A stretch of DNA of 64,000 bases, from contig OOIN01000002.1 in the NCBI GenBank assembly GCA_900323505.1, positions 1,550,001 through 1,614,000 on the forward strand, given 5' to 3'. This stretch comes from Ustilago trichophora. Its lineage: Eukaryota; Basidiomycota; Ustilaginomycetes; Ustilaginales; Ustilaginaceae. Under the pieces are notes generated by a model, which saw nothing but the letters and a program-made list of their open reading frames with translations, ran no database searches and was not told the origin of the DNA. This document shows, piece by piece, positions 22,505 through 32,812 of the stretch. The first letter of the stretch is position 1. The number at the start of each line of letters is the position of its first letter. The translations under genes were made by a program, and so were the position numbers.

Positions 22505-25500
22505 ATGAACGGCTTCCAATTCAACCTCGCCGCCAATGGCAACATGTTACCCATGATTCAGCAACCATCCCACTCGGTACAACAGCAACCTCAGGAACAG
22601 CAGCAAGCACAACAGCAACAGACCGAGGCGGTTCGACCACCCCCCAAGCGTCGCAACCGGAAAGCCGTTTCGTGTGTCTCTTGTCGTGAGAAAAAGATCA
22701 AGTGCGATCGCGTCGTACCATGCAACCAATGTATCAAGCGAGGCGAGCAGGACCAGTGTCGTATCGAGCAAAAGCCCAAAATCATCCACGACCATGCTTC
22801 TCACCCGACGCATTCTCACCAACCCAACAACCTCGACCCTCTCTCGCCTGGTTCCCTCGCCTATACCCAGTTCAGCGCCGCCATCTCCAGCGCCAAAGAT
22901 CAGGTCAATGCCGCACAGGCCACTGGCAGCCCTCCCCCCGCAGAGGTTGAGGCTATCAAAGCACGTCTGGCCCAGGTCGAAGCTTTGCTCGCAGGTCAAA
23001 TGCCCCTGTCCAGTGCCAACGCTTTTGCGCCTTCCTCTCCAGCCGCTTCATCCAACTGGAATGTCTACAGATCCACCAGTGGCTCAGGTCCGGCTGAACT
23101 AGATCTCTCGCGTGTCTCGACAAACTCGCACAGCCCCTCCAGCCACTTCTCAGGCCATCGATCCGGTTCCCTTCCCAGTTCCACACATCATTCGTCAGTG
23201 TCACCGCACGGCCCGCCCGAGGACACAGACGAGAGCGATGCAGACGACGACACCGCACCATCCAGCCCTCAGACCTCCAATCGACGAGTCTCACCCACCA
23301 ACCGTCTCAGGACCGACAACATGCCAATCTCCAGAAAAGAGCTGGACAGCGACACCGAAGATGCTGCCATAGTCCTTGAGCGTCTTGCCATGGACGGGCC
23401 ATCCGTCTCACGCTGGATTAATGCTGATGGTGACTGCCCCGTGCAAAAGGCGGCGGCTGGCGGCTGCCCATCCGGAGGTGCCGATGACCTTGCCACAGGT
23501 CAAGAGTTCGAGCGCTGCTTGCAAAAGGAGAAAGAGGCCGAGATGGGTGGTACAGCTACTGGTGAACGATTCGAAACATGTCTGCTCAAGGACAAGCAAG
23601 TTGGTCTCATGAACCTCGACGACAGCCATTCAGTAGCAGCATTATCGCATCCCTCTCAATCACCCCCAAGCGTGGTCCCACTCTCAGCATCAGGTCATCA
23701 GGGTCCTTCTGGCATGCTTCTTCCGCCTCTCTCGAGTGTTCAAGATATCGATGACAAGTCTGATGGTCTGCCACCATGCGCTTGTCGCGCTCCTCATGAC
23801 GATGACAGTGGTCACACATCCGAGAGCACACAACGTGGCCATGACCACACACAAGACCACGCGTGTCTCAAGAACAATGAGCCCTTGTCCACCGAGCCAT
23901 CCCCCATAACAGTCCCATGCAAGCTGGCGTGCAAGAACGAGGGCTTGCTCCGTCTCAAGAGCGGACCCGAGACGCTCTTCGGTTGGGGTATGGGCTGGGC
24001 TTGGTCCGCCGCCGAAGTCCTCCTCCAGCAGGACCAGCAAAAAGCAAAGGACGAGGGCAAACCTTTCGTCTCCGGTCCTCGAACCGAGCGAGAAGCCGTG
24101 CTCCGCGCCATCTGCCAAAGTCTTCCCTCCAAGCAAATGGCCTACCAGCTCATCGAGGTGTACGAGTCGCGTGCTCGTTATCTCTCTGGCCACGTCGTCC
24201 ACGTCCCCTGCCTCAAGCGCGAGATGGAGGCTTTCTACGCCCTCGACTCTGTAGAGAAGCGTGCTCGCGTCGTCAACCACGTCGACCCCGGCTGGCTCGC
24301 CATGTTCCTTTCCGTTCTTGCTTTGGGTCTGCGCTTCTACCCCTGTGTGCCCAAGGCTGGATGGCAGCCGGCCAACCACTTGTTCGACGGCAAGACGATC
24401 CATGCATGGCACTCGGCTGCAAAGTCGTGCCTTGTTCTCGCTAACTACCTGAGCTCGACCAGCATGAGCGTCATCCAGGCCATCCTGCTTCTTTACCTCT
24501 TCAACTCGGTCTCTGGCGGCAGCTATGGCGGTGAGTCCGATTCCGGCAGCACCAACATTGCTCTGCTGCGCATCGCCATCACAAATGCCCAGGAGATGGG
24601 TCTGCATCGTCTTGGCGATCTCGACAAGCAGCCACGACCTAACGAGCCTTCATCCAAGGTCATTCGCAGGGAAATCGCCAAGCGTATCTGGTGGGCGCTC
24701 GTCTTCCGCGACTGGAGTGCAACAGGAACCGGATGCTCGAAGGATTACATCATTCGCGCTGAGCACTTCAACACACCGTTGCCAGGCAACTACAACGATG
24801 ACGATCTCATGGTGACACCTTTGCCAGCGCCGAGGCCACGCGAAGAATTTACAGAGATGTCGTATGTCTTGTCCAACCTCGAGTTCGGTATGGTGGTCAA
24901 GGAGGACGTCGATGTGCGCTTCCGAAGGGAACTTCACGTTGCCACCAATGGCGGAGACCGACGTCTCACTTGCACCGAAGCTCAACGACTCGATGTGCTT
25001 TACCGCGGTGTGCTCGAGAACGCACCCAGCTTCTTCAAAGTCGGATCCGAGATTGGCCGCGTTACCTGCATCGAGGTGCAGCGCTGGCTGCTTCAACAAG
25101 CCGTCTTTAGCAAGCTTTTGCGCATCCACCGTCCCAACTTGTCGAGTCGCAAGGAATCGCGCACCAACTGTGTGTTGCTGGCCCGCTCGATCCTCGACAT
25201 GCAAAAAAAGATTCGATCGAGGTGTACCGTGATTGACAGGCTCTGGGTCAACCTCATGCAGAGTTTCTCTGCTGCCATCGTCCTCGCACTGCATCTACTC
25301 CACACAAGGCCGTCTGCGGACCACCGTGTCTCGGTGCGATCTGAGATCACAGAGGCTATCCGAGCGCTGAAGCAGGTTGACGGAAATGATTGTGCCGCCA
25401 AGAAATGCATCCGCGTCATCGAGGCCCTGCTCGAGGAGGAAGAGGAGCGATGGCAGGCTGGCAATGCAGCACTTGCACGCAAGGACGGTGTTGCACCGAT

Positions 25501-27004
25501 GGAGACAGCCAAGCCCAAGCGTAAGCGCCAGATGGATGTCGATGGTGGCGACGAGGAAGGAGCTGCAGCCTCTGGAGGCGGTCGTAGGAAGAACCTTCTC
25601 AGTCTTGCACAGAGAGTTGCGCAAGCGACACGTGAAGATGGCTCGGCTCAGCAACGACAGGCTCGCGCAGCAGCGGCGTCCGTCGATGACCCTTCGAAGC
25701 GTCAAGCTACCATGGCTGCGGTTCGATCTCTGTCTGGAGCTGAGAATACTGACAGGCCGCTCGAGGTGAACGGTGTCACGGCACTCAAGGACAACGCCTC
25801 GCTGTTCCGCATGAACAACACTACACTCCCCACTTCTGGTCCTAGCCCGCTCAACATTCCTGGCAATGCCGATGACGTGTCGTTCCCGCAGATGCTGCAG
25901 ACCATGCAGTTCCCCGCCAATCTGTTTAGCTTTGACAGCAACGATGCATCGCAGCGCATGGTGCCGCCCAACGGTGTCGATCTCATGCTCAACAATCCCA
26001 TCACTCCACCAGACGGCCAGACGTTCGACCTGGCTGCATTCCTGGAGCAGGTGCAAAACTCGCCCGGCAGTTCGACGGATGTCAGTCTCTCCTCGGGCCA
26101 CGAAGAACGCTCGGCTAGCACGGCATCGGATGTGTCTGGCTTGGACGACAAGGCTTCGGGCTCGGCATTTGGTGGAAGCAGCAGCAATGGCGATGGTACA
26201 GACAATACCAGCGTGTCCAGCTTTGGCGAACCGCTGTTGACCAAAGAAGCCATTCGCAGGCAGCAGCAGCATCTGCAGGGCAACAACAACAGCATGCTCG
26301 GTTCCGACTTGACCGCGGCCAACAACAACATTGCTGCTGCAACGACGCAAGCCAGCTCTCCCGCCAGCCTAGCTCAACCGGAAGCATCGACCGACATGGA
26401 TTCGTTCTGGAACTGGATCATCACGCAGGGTGCCAATGGTATCACGGCTCCAACGACGACCACGTCTGCGCCTGCTCCGCCTGTGTTGGTGCAGCCCAGC
26501 GGTACCGCTGACTTGAGCAACACTGCAAAGGTTGTATCTTCTCCTCAACCGATGTTGCCAACAATGCAATATGGACCGCAGTCAACTTTGCCTCCCACTC
26601 CGCACTCGCACAGCGGCCTGACACCCTTCCTCGGCCCCAATGGCTTCTTTAATGACGCAACTAGCAAAACCAACGGCTACCCGACACCTTCGTCTCTTGC
26701 ATCCACATCTACAACCCCGTCCAAATCATTCGGCGGCTCCTTTGCCCAGCACCACCTCCAGCAGCAGCAGCAGCAGCCTGTAGACACAGCCGGCTCACCT
26801 GAGGCACGCGCCGTCCCAACATCGGGCGCAATGGCAAGTGCGGCGGGCGTAGTATCAGTCGGAACGCCAAGCGCAGGATTCGGGTTGGAACAGTTCCTAG
26901 GTGCACCACTCTATGACTTTTCCGACTTCGCAAACGCTTGGACTGCCAGTAACCCGAACAGTGCGCCTTTGGGACAGGGGACTGGGCCCGTTAGCGATCC
27001 CTAA
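22505..27004 (+). CDS. Large Zn2Cys6 (Gal4-type) transcription factor
   Basis: This single-exon ORF of 1499 residues is a fungal zinc-cluster regulator. The binuclear cluster uses C57, C60, C67, C73, C76 and C85 (CVSCREKKIKC then CNQC), preceded by a basic PPKRRNRK segment. A fungal-specific middle homology region lies at about residues 560-760 (VPCLKREMEAFYAL, VDPGWLAMFLSVLALG, IQAILLLYLFNS, AQEMGLHRLGD, RRIWW-type IAKRIWWALVFRDW), as in PF04082 proteins. A basic KPKRKRQ patch near residue 1002 could be a second nuclear signal. The ends are low-complexity: Gln-rich at the N-terminus and Ser/Thr/Asn/Gln-rich in the last 400 residues, typical of activation domains. Target genes are unknown. 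The protein is longer than most family members because of these spacers. Minus-strand ORFs opposite it are shadows. Confidence 0.93.
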   Translation: MNGFQFNLAANGNMLPMIQQPSHSVQQQPQEQQQAQQQQTEAVRPPPKRRNRKAVSCVSCREKKIKCDRVVPCNQCIKRGEQDQCRIEQKPKIIHDHASHPTHSHQPNNLDPLSPGSLAYTQFSAAISSAKDQVNAAQATGSPPPAEVEAIKARLAQVEALLAGQMPLSSANAFAPSSPAASSNWNVYRSTSGSGPAELDLSRVSTNSHSPSSHFSGHRSGSLPSSTHHSSVSPHGPPEDTDESDADDDTAPSSPQTSNRRVSPTNRLRTDNMPISRKELDSDTEDAAIVLERLAMDGPSVSRWINADGDCPVQKAAAGGCPSGGADDLATGQEFERCLQKEKEAEMGGTATGERFETCLLKDKQVGLMNLDDSHSVAALSHPSQSPPSVVPLSASGHQGPSGMLLPPLSSVQDIDDKSDGLPPCACRAPHDDDSGHTSESTQRGHDHTQDHACLKNNEPLSTEPSPITVPCKLACKNEGLLRLKSGPETLFGWGMGWAWSAAEVLLQQDQQKAKDEGKPFVSGPRTEREAVLRAICQSLPSKQMAYQLIEVYESRARYLSGHVVHVPCLKREMEAFYALDSVEKRARVVNHVDPGWLAMFLSVLALGLRFYPCVPKAGWQPANHLFDGKTIHAWHSAAKSCLVLANYLSSTSMSVIQAILLLYLFNSVSGGSYGGESDSGSTNIALLRIAITNAQEMGLHRLGDLDKQPRPNEPSSKVIRREIAKRIWWALVFRDWSATGTGCSKDYIIRAEHFNTPLPGNYNDDDLMVTPLPAPRPREEFTEMSYVLSNLEFGMVVKEDVDVRFRRELHVATNGGDRRLTCTEAQRLDVLYRGVLENAPSFFKVGSEIGRVTCIEVQRWLLQQAVFSKLLRIHRPNLSSRKESRTNCVLLARSILDMQKKIRSRCTVIDRLWVNLMQSFSAAIVLALHLLHTRPSADHRVSVRSEITEAIRALKQVDGNDCAAKKCIRVIEALLEEEEERWQAGNAALARKDGVAPMETAKPKRKRQMDVDGGDEEGAAASGGGRRKNLLSLAQRVAQATREDGSAQQRQARAAAASVDDPSKRQATMAAVRSLSGAENTDRPLEVNGVTALKDNASLFRMNNTTLPTSGPSPLNIPGNADDVSFPQMLQTMQFPANLFSFDSNDASQRMVPPNGVDLMLNNPITPPDGQTFDLAAFLEQVQNSPGSSTDVSLSSGHEERSASTASDVSGLDDKASGSAFGGSSSNGDGTDNTSVSSFGEPLLTKEAIRRQQQHLQGNNNSMLGSDLTAANNNIAAATTQASSPASLAQPEASTDMDSFWNWIITQGANGITAPTTTTSAPAPPVLVQPSGTADLSNTAKVVSSPQPMLPTMQYGPQSTLPPTPHSHSGLTPFLGPNGFFNDATSKTNGYPTPSSLASTSTTPSKSFGGSFAQHHLQQQQQQPVDTAGSPEARAVPTSGAMASAAGVVSVGTPSAGFGLEQFLGAPLYDFSDFANAWTASNPNSAPLGQGTGPVSDP

Positions 27005-27120
27005 TGATTCGACACCGAGAATTTGAAGCTCGGGCAGCGAAATTGGGACTTTCAATTGTGTTTCCAATCGATGATACCGTTTGAGACGCCGTGACGCTGT
27101 GAAGATGGGTGCTGGTGTAC

Positions 27121-27170
27121 TTTTATCTTTTTTTTTTTTTTTTTTTTTTTTCTTTTTTTTCTTTTTTTCT
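27121..27170. repeat. T-rich tract
   Basis: T24 followed by two shorter T runs separated by single C residues. Confidence 0.9.
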
Positions 27171-27237
27171 CATTTTCAATCGCATCATCTCTCTGCTCTA
27201 TCAGATTCGTTATTCTAGCTCAAATCCTAACAAAATG

Positions 27238-27303
<66 letters not shown>
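27238..27303. repeat. A66 homopolymer
   Basis: Sixty-six consecutive A residues, the longest homopolymer in the window, 68 bp downstream of the T-rich tract. Its exact length may be unreliable in sequencing. Confidence 0.85.
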
Positions 27304-27306
<3 letters not shown>

Positions 27307-27679
27307 ACCTTGAAGCCCACCCCCTTAGAGCCACCCCCGACGTGAGAGGTCACATGTGAAGTCATCCGGCGAGGCTCTAGTGGGGTTTGGCTTTACGATA
27401 AGAAATGATACTGTACCTGCCGGGAAGGACGAATGCCTTGGTACTCTCTTTTGGCAGCAAAGTTCACATCTGGTCTGGGTTGAACCTGGTGACGAATCAG
27501 CATCCAGAAAGGGGCCCGGACAACTTTATTACTGCCGCAGGAGAAAGTTGGGAAGCAGAGAATGTGTTTCAAGACCACGAAAAAGGATTTTACATTTAGG
27601 ATAGAAGGGGGAAACAAACTATCAAACAACTTTAGTCTCTTGGTTTGGTTTACCTTCCTCTGATCTCTGAACGATTCGT

Positions 27680-30600
27680 TTACCAATCATTTACCCAACC
27701 TTGTCTAGGAGGAACACGGAAAACTTTAACGATTCCACTTTTCAGATCGTCAAGTCTGAGACTGACCTCGTCTGCAAGACCCTTTTTACTGTTAGGACTC
27801 TGTATGATGCATCGTAACTTGTTCTTCTTTGTCTCGACTTCGATAACGATTCCAAGTGTAGGGTCCGATTGCGAGCCAAAAGTCATGTGATAAGGAGCGA
27901 GACCTTTTTTACCTTTGAAATCTGCCGTTGTGCAACTGACAATGTCGCCAGGTCGAACTTCGTCTGTAGGAGCTTCCATGATGGTTGGTCCCACTTGGGT
28001 CAATATAGGGCACCCAAGCGATGCGCCCACGGGCGGAAGAGCAGTAGGAATTGAGGAGAGGATATTGTAGATCAGAGCTCGAGCTGAACCGTCTCCAACA
28101 GGAGTCGAGGCTTGTTTGGCCGTGTCAGAGGCAATTTTGGCGATTGCAGAACCGATCGAGGAGGACCATTGTTTCAGATCCGATGGCGACGCTTTGGCAG
28201 GGGGGAAACTGTGCCTTTGAGTCAGCGAGGTGTGTGTCTCATCTAGATCGTCATCCTGGAACGAGAGAGAGATGACGGTGGTGGAATAATCTTCAAAGAG
28301 CATGTAGATGTCCGCTTTGTGGACGTGGATGCCGGCTTCGTCCGGGTTGGAAGATGTATCTGCGTACAGTATCGCATCGGGACGACCTGCGACAGTGGGG
28401 GGCAGACGAAGTGGGTTCACGCCATGTCTCCACCATCGACTGCTAGGCATCAGATCGAGATCCCGAGATGACTGGCGCGCGCCATCGCTCATGTTGGATA
28501 GCGCACCACCGGCAGCGGGTGTGGGTGGCAGACTGGATTCAGTCCTTGGCGAAACCATCGGAGCTGCTGGTTGCTCGACTGCAGGCGTGGTGGTCGCAGA
28601 AGGCGCAGCAGGCACCTCCTTCTCTCCAGCGCCATACGATGCGTACGATGCCGAAGAGCCTTGTCGACGAGGAGGCACACCAGCGTGGCCAGGCAAAGGC
28701 GGCGCTCGCGAAGAAGGACGGGGAGGTGGGCTGACGGGAAGAGGTGGCGGGCTCACTGGCAGAGGTGGAGGGCTCGTAGCCAGTCCTCGATCCGCAGTGG
28801 GCTCGTACTCTGCGACAGCGGAAGAGTCGCGAGAGTGAGCACTGATGCCCTGAGGCACAGGTGGCTTCATCGATGTACGCCTGCCCAGGCTGCTATTGGC
28901 TGGACTAGCAGAGCGGATGGCTTCGTCCAAGTTGGCCATGGGTGCCGTGCTCGACGGTCGTCCAGGTGGCAGGGAAGGCGAAGTTGCATCTCCAGCTGGA
29001 GGCAGAGGTCGAGCAGGGGGTGGCGGGGACATCGGCTTCGGAGGTGGGCTAGTAGGCACGGGCGGAGGGCTGGCAAGACGCGCTGGGGCATCGATGCTAG
29101 CAGCTCCAGGCGATCTGGCTCGCTCCAAAGCATCGCCCTCGGCCTGTTGAGCATTTATGCCGGGCACAGCTGTGAGACCCGGAATAGCCATGCCGCCTCG
29201 GGGAGGGCCTCGAATGGGAGACAGAGGTGCCTGATCGACTTGGCTCTCAGACTCGACGGCTTCCTCGGTCTCGTCCTCGGTCGGTACATGGGCCTTTCTA
29301 GCAGGCATGGGCGCACCCATGATAGGTGGAGGAGCCATGCCAGGGAAAGCACCGATTCTCTGACCACCGAGTGCTGCCATCCGGCGAGCGAGGTTGGCTC
29401 GTCGCTGTGCTTCTTGCTCTTCCTCTGTGAGTTCTTCCGCCTGTTCAGGCTCCTGCTCAGGGGCAGCATCCTGTGCTTCGTCAATCTGGCCAGTGGCAGC
29501 TGGTGTGTCGGCGACAGCGAGTAGCTCCTCGTCCTCTGGATCCTCTGTAGGGATGGCCATACGGGGTCTGGGAGCAGCGAGAATAGGGCCGGTGGTCTCT
29601 GTCTCCCTCTCGTCCTGCGTGGCATGGGAAATGGGCTCTTCGACTTCATCAGCGGCAGACTCCAAAGGCGTGGACAGGCTAGTCATCGGCACCGGTGGGA
29701 TGGCACTTCCACGTCGCGACATGGATGCAGCCGGTGGGCTGGGCATACGAGCGAATGCAACATCGTCCTGATCACCGGCTGCGGGCGGAGGCGGCAGGTT
29801 GGTCTTGGGGATGGGAGGACGAGTGCTTGGCGGACGACTGGGTGGCTTGGGAGAGGTGACGTCTTCGCGGGAAGCGGATTCAGTGGCATGCAGAGGTTCA
29901 GCCTCCGTGTTTGCACTGGGAGCTTGATCATAATCGGTCACAGTGTCAGCGGCAGCCTCAGGCTCTTGCTGAGCGGAGGGCTCGACCTGATCCTCGTAGA
30001 AGCCCTCACCACGCAAGTACTCTTCGAGCTGCCTCTGGTTCTCTGCGATTTCTGGGTCTTCTTCATCCTGCTGCTCGCCGTCCAGTTGTGTCGCAGCGGG
30101 ACTCGCCTGCTCAGCGTGGCTAGCATCTTGCGCTTCGAGGCCAGCGGTATGGCCGGTCTCTTCATGCGACGCTGTTACGGCTTCGACAGGCTCATCAACC
30201 TTGCTTGTGGCCTCCTCTGCAGGAGCATCGAAAGCATCGGCAGCTTCGGTTGAGTCGCGGATACCTTGATGCACTTCTGATTCGAGATCAGCAGCATGTA
30301 CTGGAGTCTCGGACTCTTCAACAGCAGCAGCTGCTCCAACGGCGGCAGTTGTAGCACCAGCAGCGGTAGCAGCAGCAGTGGCCTGAGGAACTGGCTTCCT
30401 CTTTCGTGGAGCAGCAGTTCGCCTCGGGACCGCGAGCACCTTGGGTTCCTCGTTGGCTTCTTGACTGGCTGACGAGAGAGGTTCGGCTGCTGCGGCTTCG
30501 GATGAAGGAGCAACAATTGTCTCGTTGGCTTGTTCGGTGCTTGATGTGGCTGCAGCTGAGGATTCGGTTGGCACATTGATGCCAGGCTCAGTGGTAGTGC

Positions 30601-32182
30601 CCTCGGCTGATCCAACACTGGATGTAGTTTGGGTGCGTTTAGGCGGTGCGGGTGCTCCAAAAGGAACGGGAGCGCCACCCATTCGACGAGCACCGAGCGC
30701 TGCCATTCGTTTTGCGATTGCGGCACGTCGTTCAGCTTCTTGCTCCTCCTCGGTCAGATCTTCCTTGGGCTCACCCGACTCCTCAACATTCTCTTGAGCC
30801 TGGTCAGCGACAACAGCTTCGGTTGCGACGGGGTCGGTTAAGTCGTGGCTGACCTCCTCAGCAACAGGTGCTGCAGCAGCATCTTGTTCCAAGCCAGCTT
30901 GGTCGGCAGTAGGCTCAACAGCAGCCTCTTCTGTGGCAATGCCAGACCCAACACTCGATTTCCTGACCGGCACCGAGGCTCCAGGAGCAAGACCCATACC
31001 TTGCAAGGCAACGTTTCGACGTTCGGCTCCAATCTTGCCAGGAACTGAGGGCTTAGGCTTGAGCTGAGGAGCAGTGTCGGCAGCAGCAGCTTCGTTACGC
31101 TGAAGTGCAGCCATCCTCTCCTTGAGGCTCATCTTGATACTGCTCTGCGCATCAGCAGCGCTAAACGCGCCGCCACTTGCACCGGAAGGCTCAGCCGAAG
31201 TGGGGACTTCTTTCGTTTCGACTTGCTGCGAGGGAGCGGCAGGCTTGGCCGCTGCGGAAGCAGGTGCAGGAGCTCCGGGGAGCAAAGGCTTGGCTTCGGT
31301 TGACGCCGGGGTCGGGCGCTTCCAACCGCCTGGCTTTCCCTTGGGGAGGGGAGGGGGAGCAGCTTCAGCGGGCTTGTTGAAGGCGGCGAGTCGGTCGCGG
31401 AAGGAGCTTGACATCCCTGGCGGCTTGGAGGCTACGGTAGGTGGAGACTTTGCTGGCGCTGGGTCAGACTTGGCCTCGGCAGTGAAAACGGCAGGAGATG
31501 CTGCATCTTTGGAGGGCTCGTTCGAATTGCTTGCTCCAATTGCAGCAGCAGCAGCAACGCCAGTAGCGGCTGCCCCGATGGCCGCTGCTCCGCCAGCAGC
31601 TTTCGATGTAACGGTAGCTCCTTGGCTCGCTTTGTTGGCGCTTAAGGATACTGCTGACGCTTCTTCAGGCTGTGCAACCTCCTCTTTATCTTGGTCGGCA
31701 CTAGGAGATGGCGGTCGGGGGGGCAAAGGGGCGCAGAATCCAGCTTCTTCGGTCTCACCTTTCTGAGCAGCTTCACGTGCTGCCTGTGGGATGGTGTCAG
31801 CTTGGTGAGTTGGAGTTTCTTCAATTACAGAGCTTTGAAGGTGGGTCGGTGCTTCCGTTGGAATCGCACCGGGAGCTGCTGGAGTCGAAGTCGCTGAAGC
31901 AATCGTCGCTTCAGCCTGGTGCGACGTCTCGTCGTCCTCAACCTCATCCATAGGCTCGACGAAGCCACCCGGAAAGGTTCCGCTTCTGGAACCATCGAGC
32001 GTCTCTCCAACTAGCCAATCGTCATGATCATCGTCGTCGTCGTCATCATCTTGCTCCGAGGGGTCCGTTTTGGGAGCGATACCGGTGACCCGGATCGTCT
32101 CTCCTTTGGCGAAAGTGAGGTCCTGCTTGTGCGGACTCTTGTACTTGATCGTAGCCTTGGCAAGATACGGGAATGTGGGCAT
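27680..32182 (-). CDS. BBC1: Bbc1-like SH3 protein of cortical actin patches
   Basis: Bbc1/Mti1 binds type I myosin at endocytic actin patches and restrains Las17/WASP-driven actin assembly. The first ATG is at 32182 (MPTFPYLAKATIKY); the frame is open further upstream but without an ATG. The 1500-residue protein has an N-terminal SH3 domain (about residues 3-85; KATIKYKSPHKQDLTFAKGE, WLVGE, GTFPGGFVEPM) with an eight-Asp insert in a loop. A long Ala/Glu/Pro-rich middle carries polyproline stretches (SPPPLPVSPPP) and repeated short helices around the core RMAALG. The last 240 residues form the conserved Bbc1 C-terminal region (SSRWWRHG, FEDYSTTVISLSF, PGDIVSCTTADFKGKKGL). No intron was detected. 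Plus-strand ORFs opposite it are shadows. Confidence 0.87.
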   Translation of the reverse strand: MPTFPYLAKATIKYKSPHKQDLTFAKGETIRVTGIAPKTDPSEQDDDDDDDDHDDWLVGETLDGSRSGTFPGGFVEPMDEVEDDETSHQAEATIASATSTPAAPGAIPTEAPTHLQSSVIEETPTHQADTIPQAAREAAQKGETEEAGFCAPLPPRPPSPSADQDKEEVAQPEEASAVSLSANKASQGATVTSKAAGGAAAIGAAATGVAAAAAIGASNSNEPSKDAASPAVFTAEAKSDPAPAKSPPTVASKPPGMSSSFRDRLAAFNKPAEAAPPPLPKGKPGGWKRPTPASTEAKPLLPGAPAPASAAAKPAAPSQQVETKEVPTSAEPSGASGGAFSAADAQSSIKMSLKERMAALQRNEAAAADTAPQLKPKPSVPGKIGAERRNVALQGMGLAPGASVPVRKSSVGSGIATEEAAVEPTADQAGLEQDAAAAPVAEEVSHDLTDPVATEAVVADQAQENVEESGEPKEDLTEEEQEAERRAAIAKRMAALGARRMGGAPVPFGAPAPPKRTQTTSSVGSAEGTTTEPGINVPTESSAAATSSTEQANETIVAPSSEAAAAEPLSSASQEANEEPKVLAVPRRTAAPRKRKPVPQATAAATAAGATTAAVGAAAAVEESETPVHAADLESEVHQGIRDSTEAADAFDAPAEEATSKVDEPVEAVTASHEETGHTAGLEAQDASHAEQASPAATQLDGEQQDEEDPEIAENQRQLEEYLRGEGFYEDQVEPSAQQEPEAAADTVTDYDQAPSANTEAEPLHATESASREDVTSPKPPSRPPSTRPPIPKTNLPPPPAAGDQDDVAFARMPSPPAASMSRRGSAIPPVPMTSLSTPLESAADEVEEPISHATQDERETETTGPILAAPRPRMAIPTEDPEDEELLAVADTPAATGQIDEAQDAAPEQEPEQAEELTEEEQEAQRRANLARRMAALGGQRIGAFPGMAPPPIMGAPMPARKAHVPTEDETEEAVESESQVDQAPLSPIRGPPRGGMAIPGLTAVPGINAQQAEGDALERARSPGAASIDAPARLASPPPVPTSPPPKPMSPPPPARPLPPAGDATSPSLPPGRPSSTAPMANLDEAIRSASPANSSLGRRTSMKPPVPQGISAHSRDSSAVAEYEPTADRGLATSPPPLPVSPPPLPVSPPPRPSSRAPPLPGHAGVPPRRQGSSASYASYGAGEKEVPAAPSATTTPAVEQPAAPMVSPRTESSLPPTPAAGGALSNMSDGARQSSRDLDLMPSSRWWRHGVNPLRLPPTVAGRPDAILYADTSSNPDEAGIHVHKADIYMLFEDYSTTVISLSFQDDDLDETHTSLTQRHSFPPAKASPSDLKQWSSSIGSAIAKIASDTAKQASTPVGDGSARALIYNILSSIPTALPPVGASLGCPILTQVGPTIMEAPTDEVRPGDIVSCTTADFKGKKGLAPYHMTFGSQSDPTLGIVIEVETKKNKLRCIIQSPNSKKGLADEVSLRLDDLKSGIVKVFRVPPRQGWVNDW

Positions 32183-32812
32183 GTTGATATGTGTCTGGGC
32201 AGCGCTGGTCCGTATCCACTTTGACAATGGATGACGATAAGCGCGGCTTTCCAGGATGGTTGATGGAGGGGGTAGATACCAGAGAGGAAGCCTCAGCAGT
32301 GTATGAGATCAGTAGAGGGCGGCGGCCACAGCGTAGAGAGTCAGCTGGGCAAGCGCGGCGGCAGGCTGTGCTCGCCCCTATGCAGCGCACGGATCAAGGC
32401 TGGCACTCGCTTAAGGCTGAGAAAGTGCCGTTGTGCGACTTGTGGAGGCTGGGGCTCTGCTTCAATCGGGCTTTGGGAGTGTGACGGTTGCTCGCATGCG
32501 AACGCAATCTAACAAACCAAGACTCTTTGATTTTTCGTGGTTCTGCAACTTGTGGCCTAAGAAGAGGCTCGGAATCGTACAACACTCTGACGTGCTCGGT
32601 CCATGCACTCGCTCAATTTAGAGCTTGGCGCTGCTGAACCTGCATTCCAATATCTGAAAGTTGTCCTATGATCATGGACAAGCTACGTTTCCCTCTGCAC
32701 CATATGACATCCATCAAAGGCGGCGTACATTGACCATAGCGAGCAAGCAACTTGGTTTCGAGAGTCGAGTTTTCGCTGGGCTACGTAACAGCTTCCAACA
32801 TAACGAGCAGGA
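32183..32812. other. Divergent promoter region, BBC1 / DUF202
   Basis: 630 bp between the two start codons, with no gene and no clear TATA box. Confidence 0.6.

Larger units (their letters stand above)
27005..27679. other. Convergent intergenic region with opposed homopolymers
   Basis: 3' flanks of the Zn2Cys6 gene (plus) and the Bbc1-like gene (minus). It holds a T-rich tract (27121-27170), an A66 run (27238-27303) and a TACTGTA motif (27409-27415). No gene is seen. Confidence 0.65.

Noticed and set aside
23690..26350. Long minus-strand ORFs opposite the Zn2Cys6 gene (23690-24607, 25295-26350)
   Set aside because: Shadows of the coding strand; no family match, and the plus-strand gene is well supported.
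31122..31766. 214-codon plus-strand ORF
   Set aside because: Low-complexity Ala/Gly translation antisense to the Bbc1-like gene.
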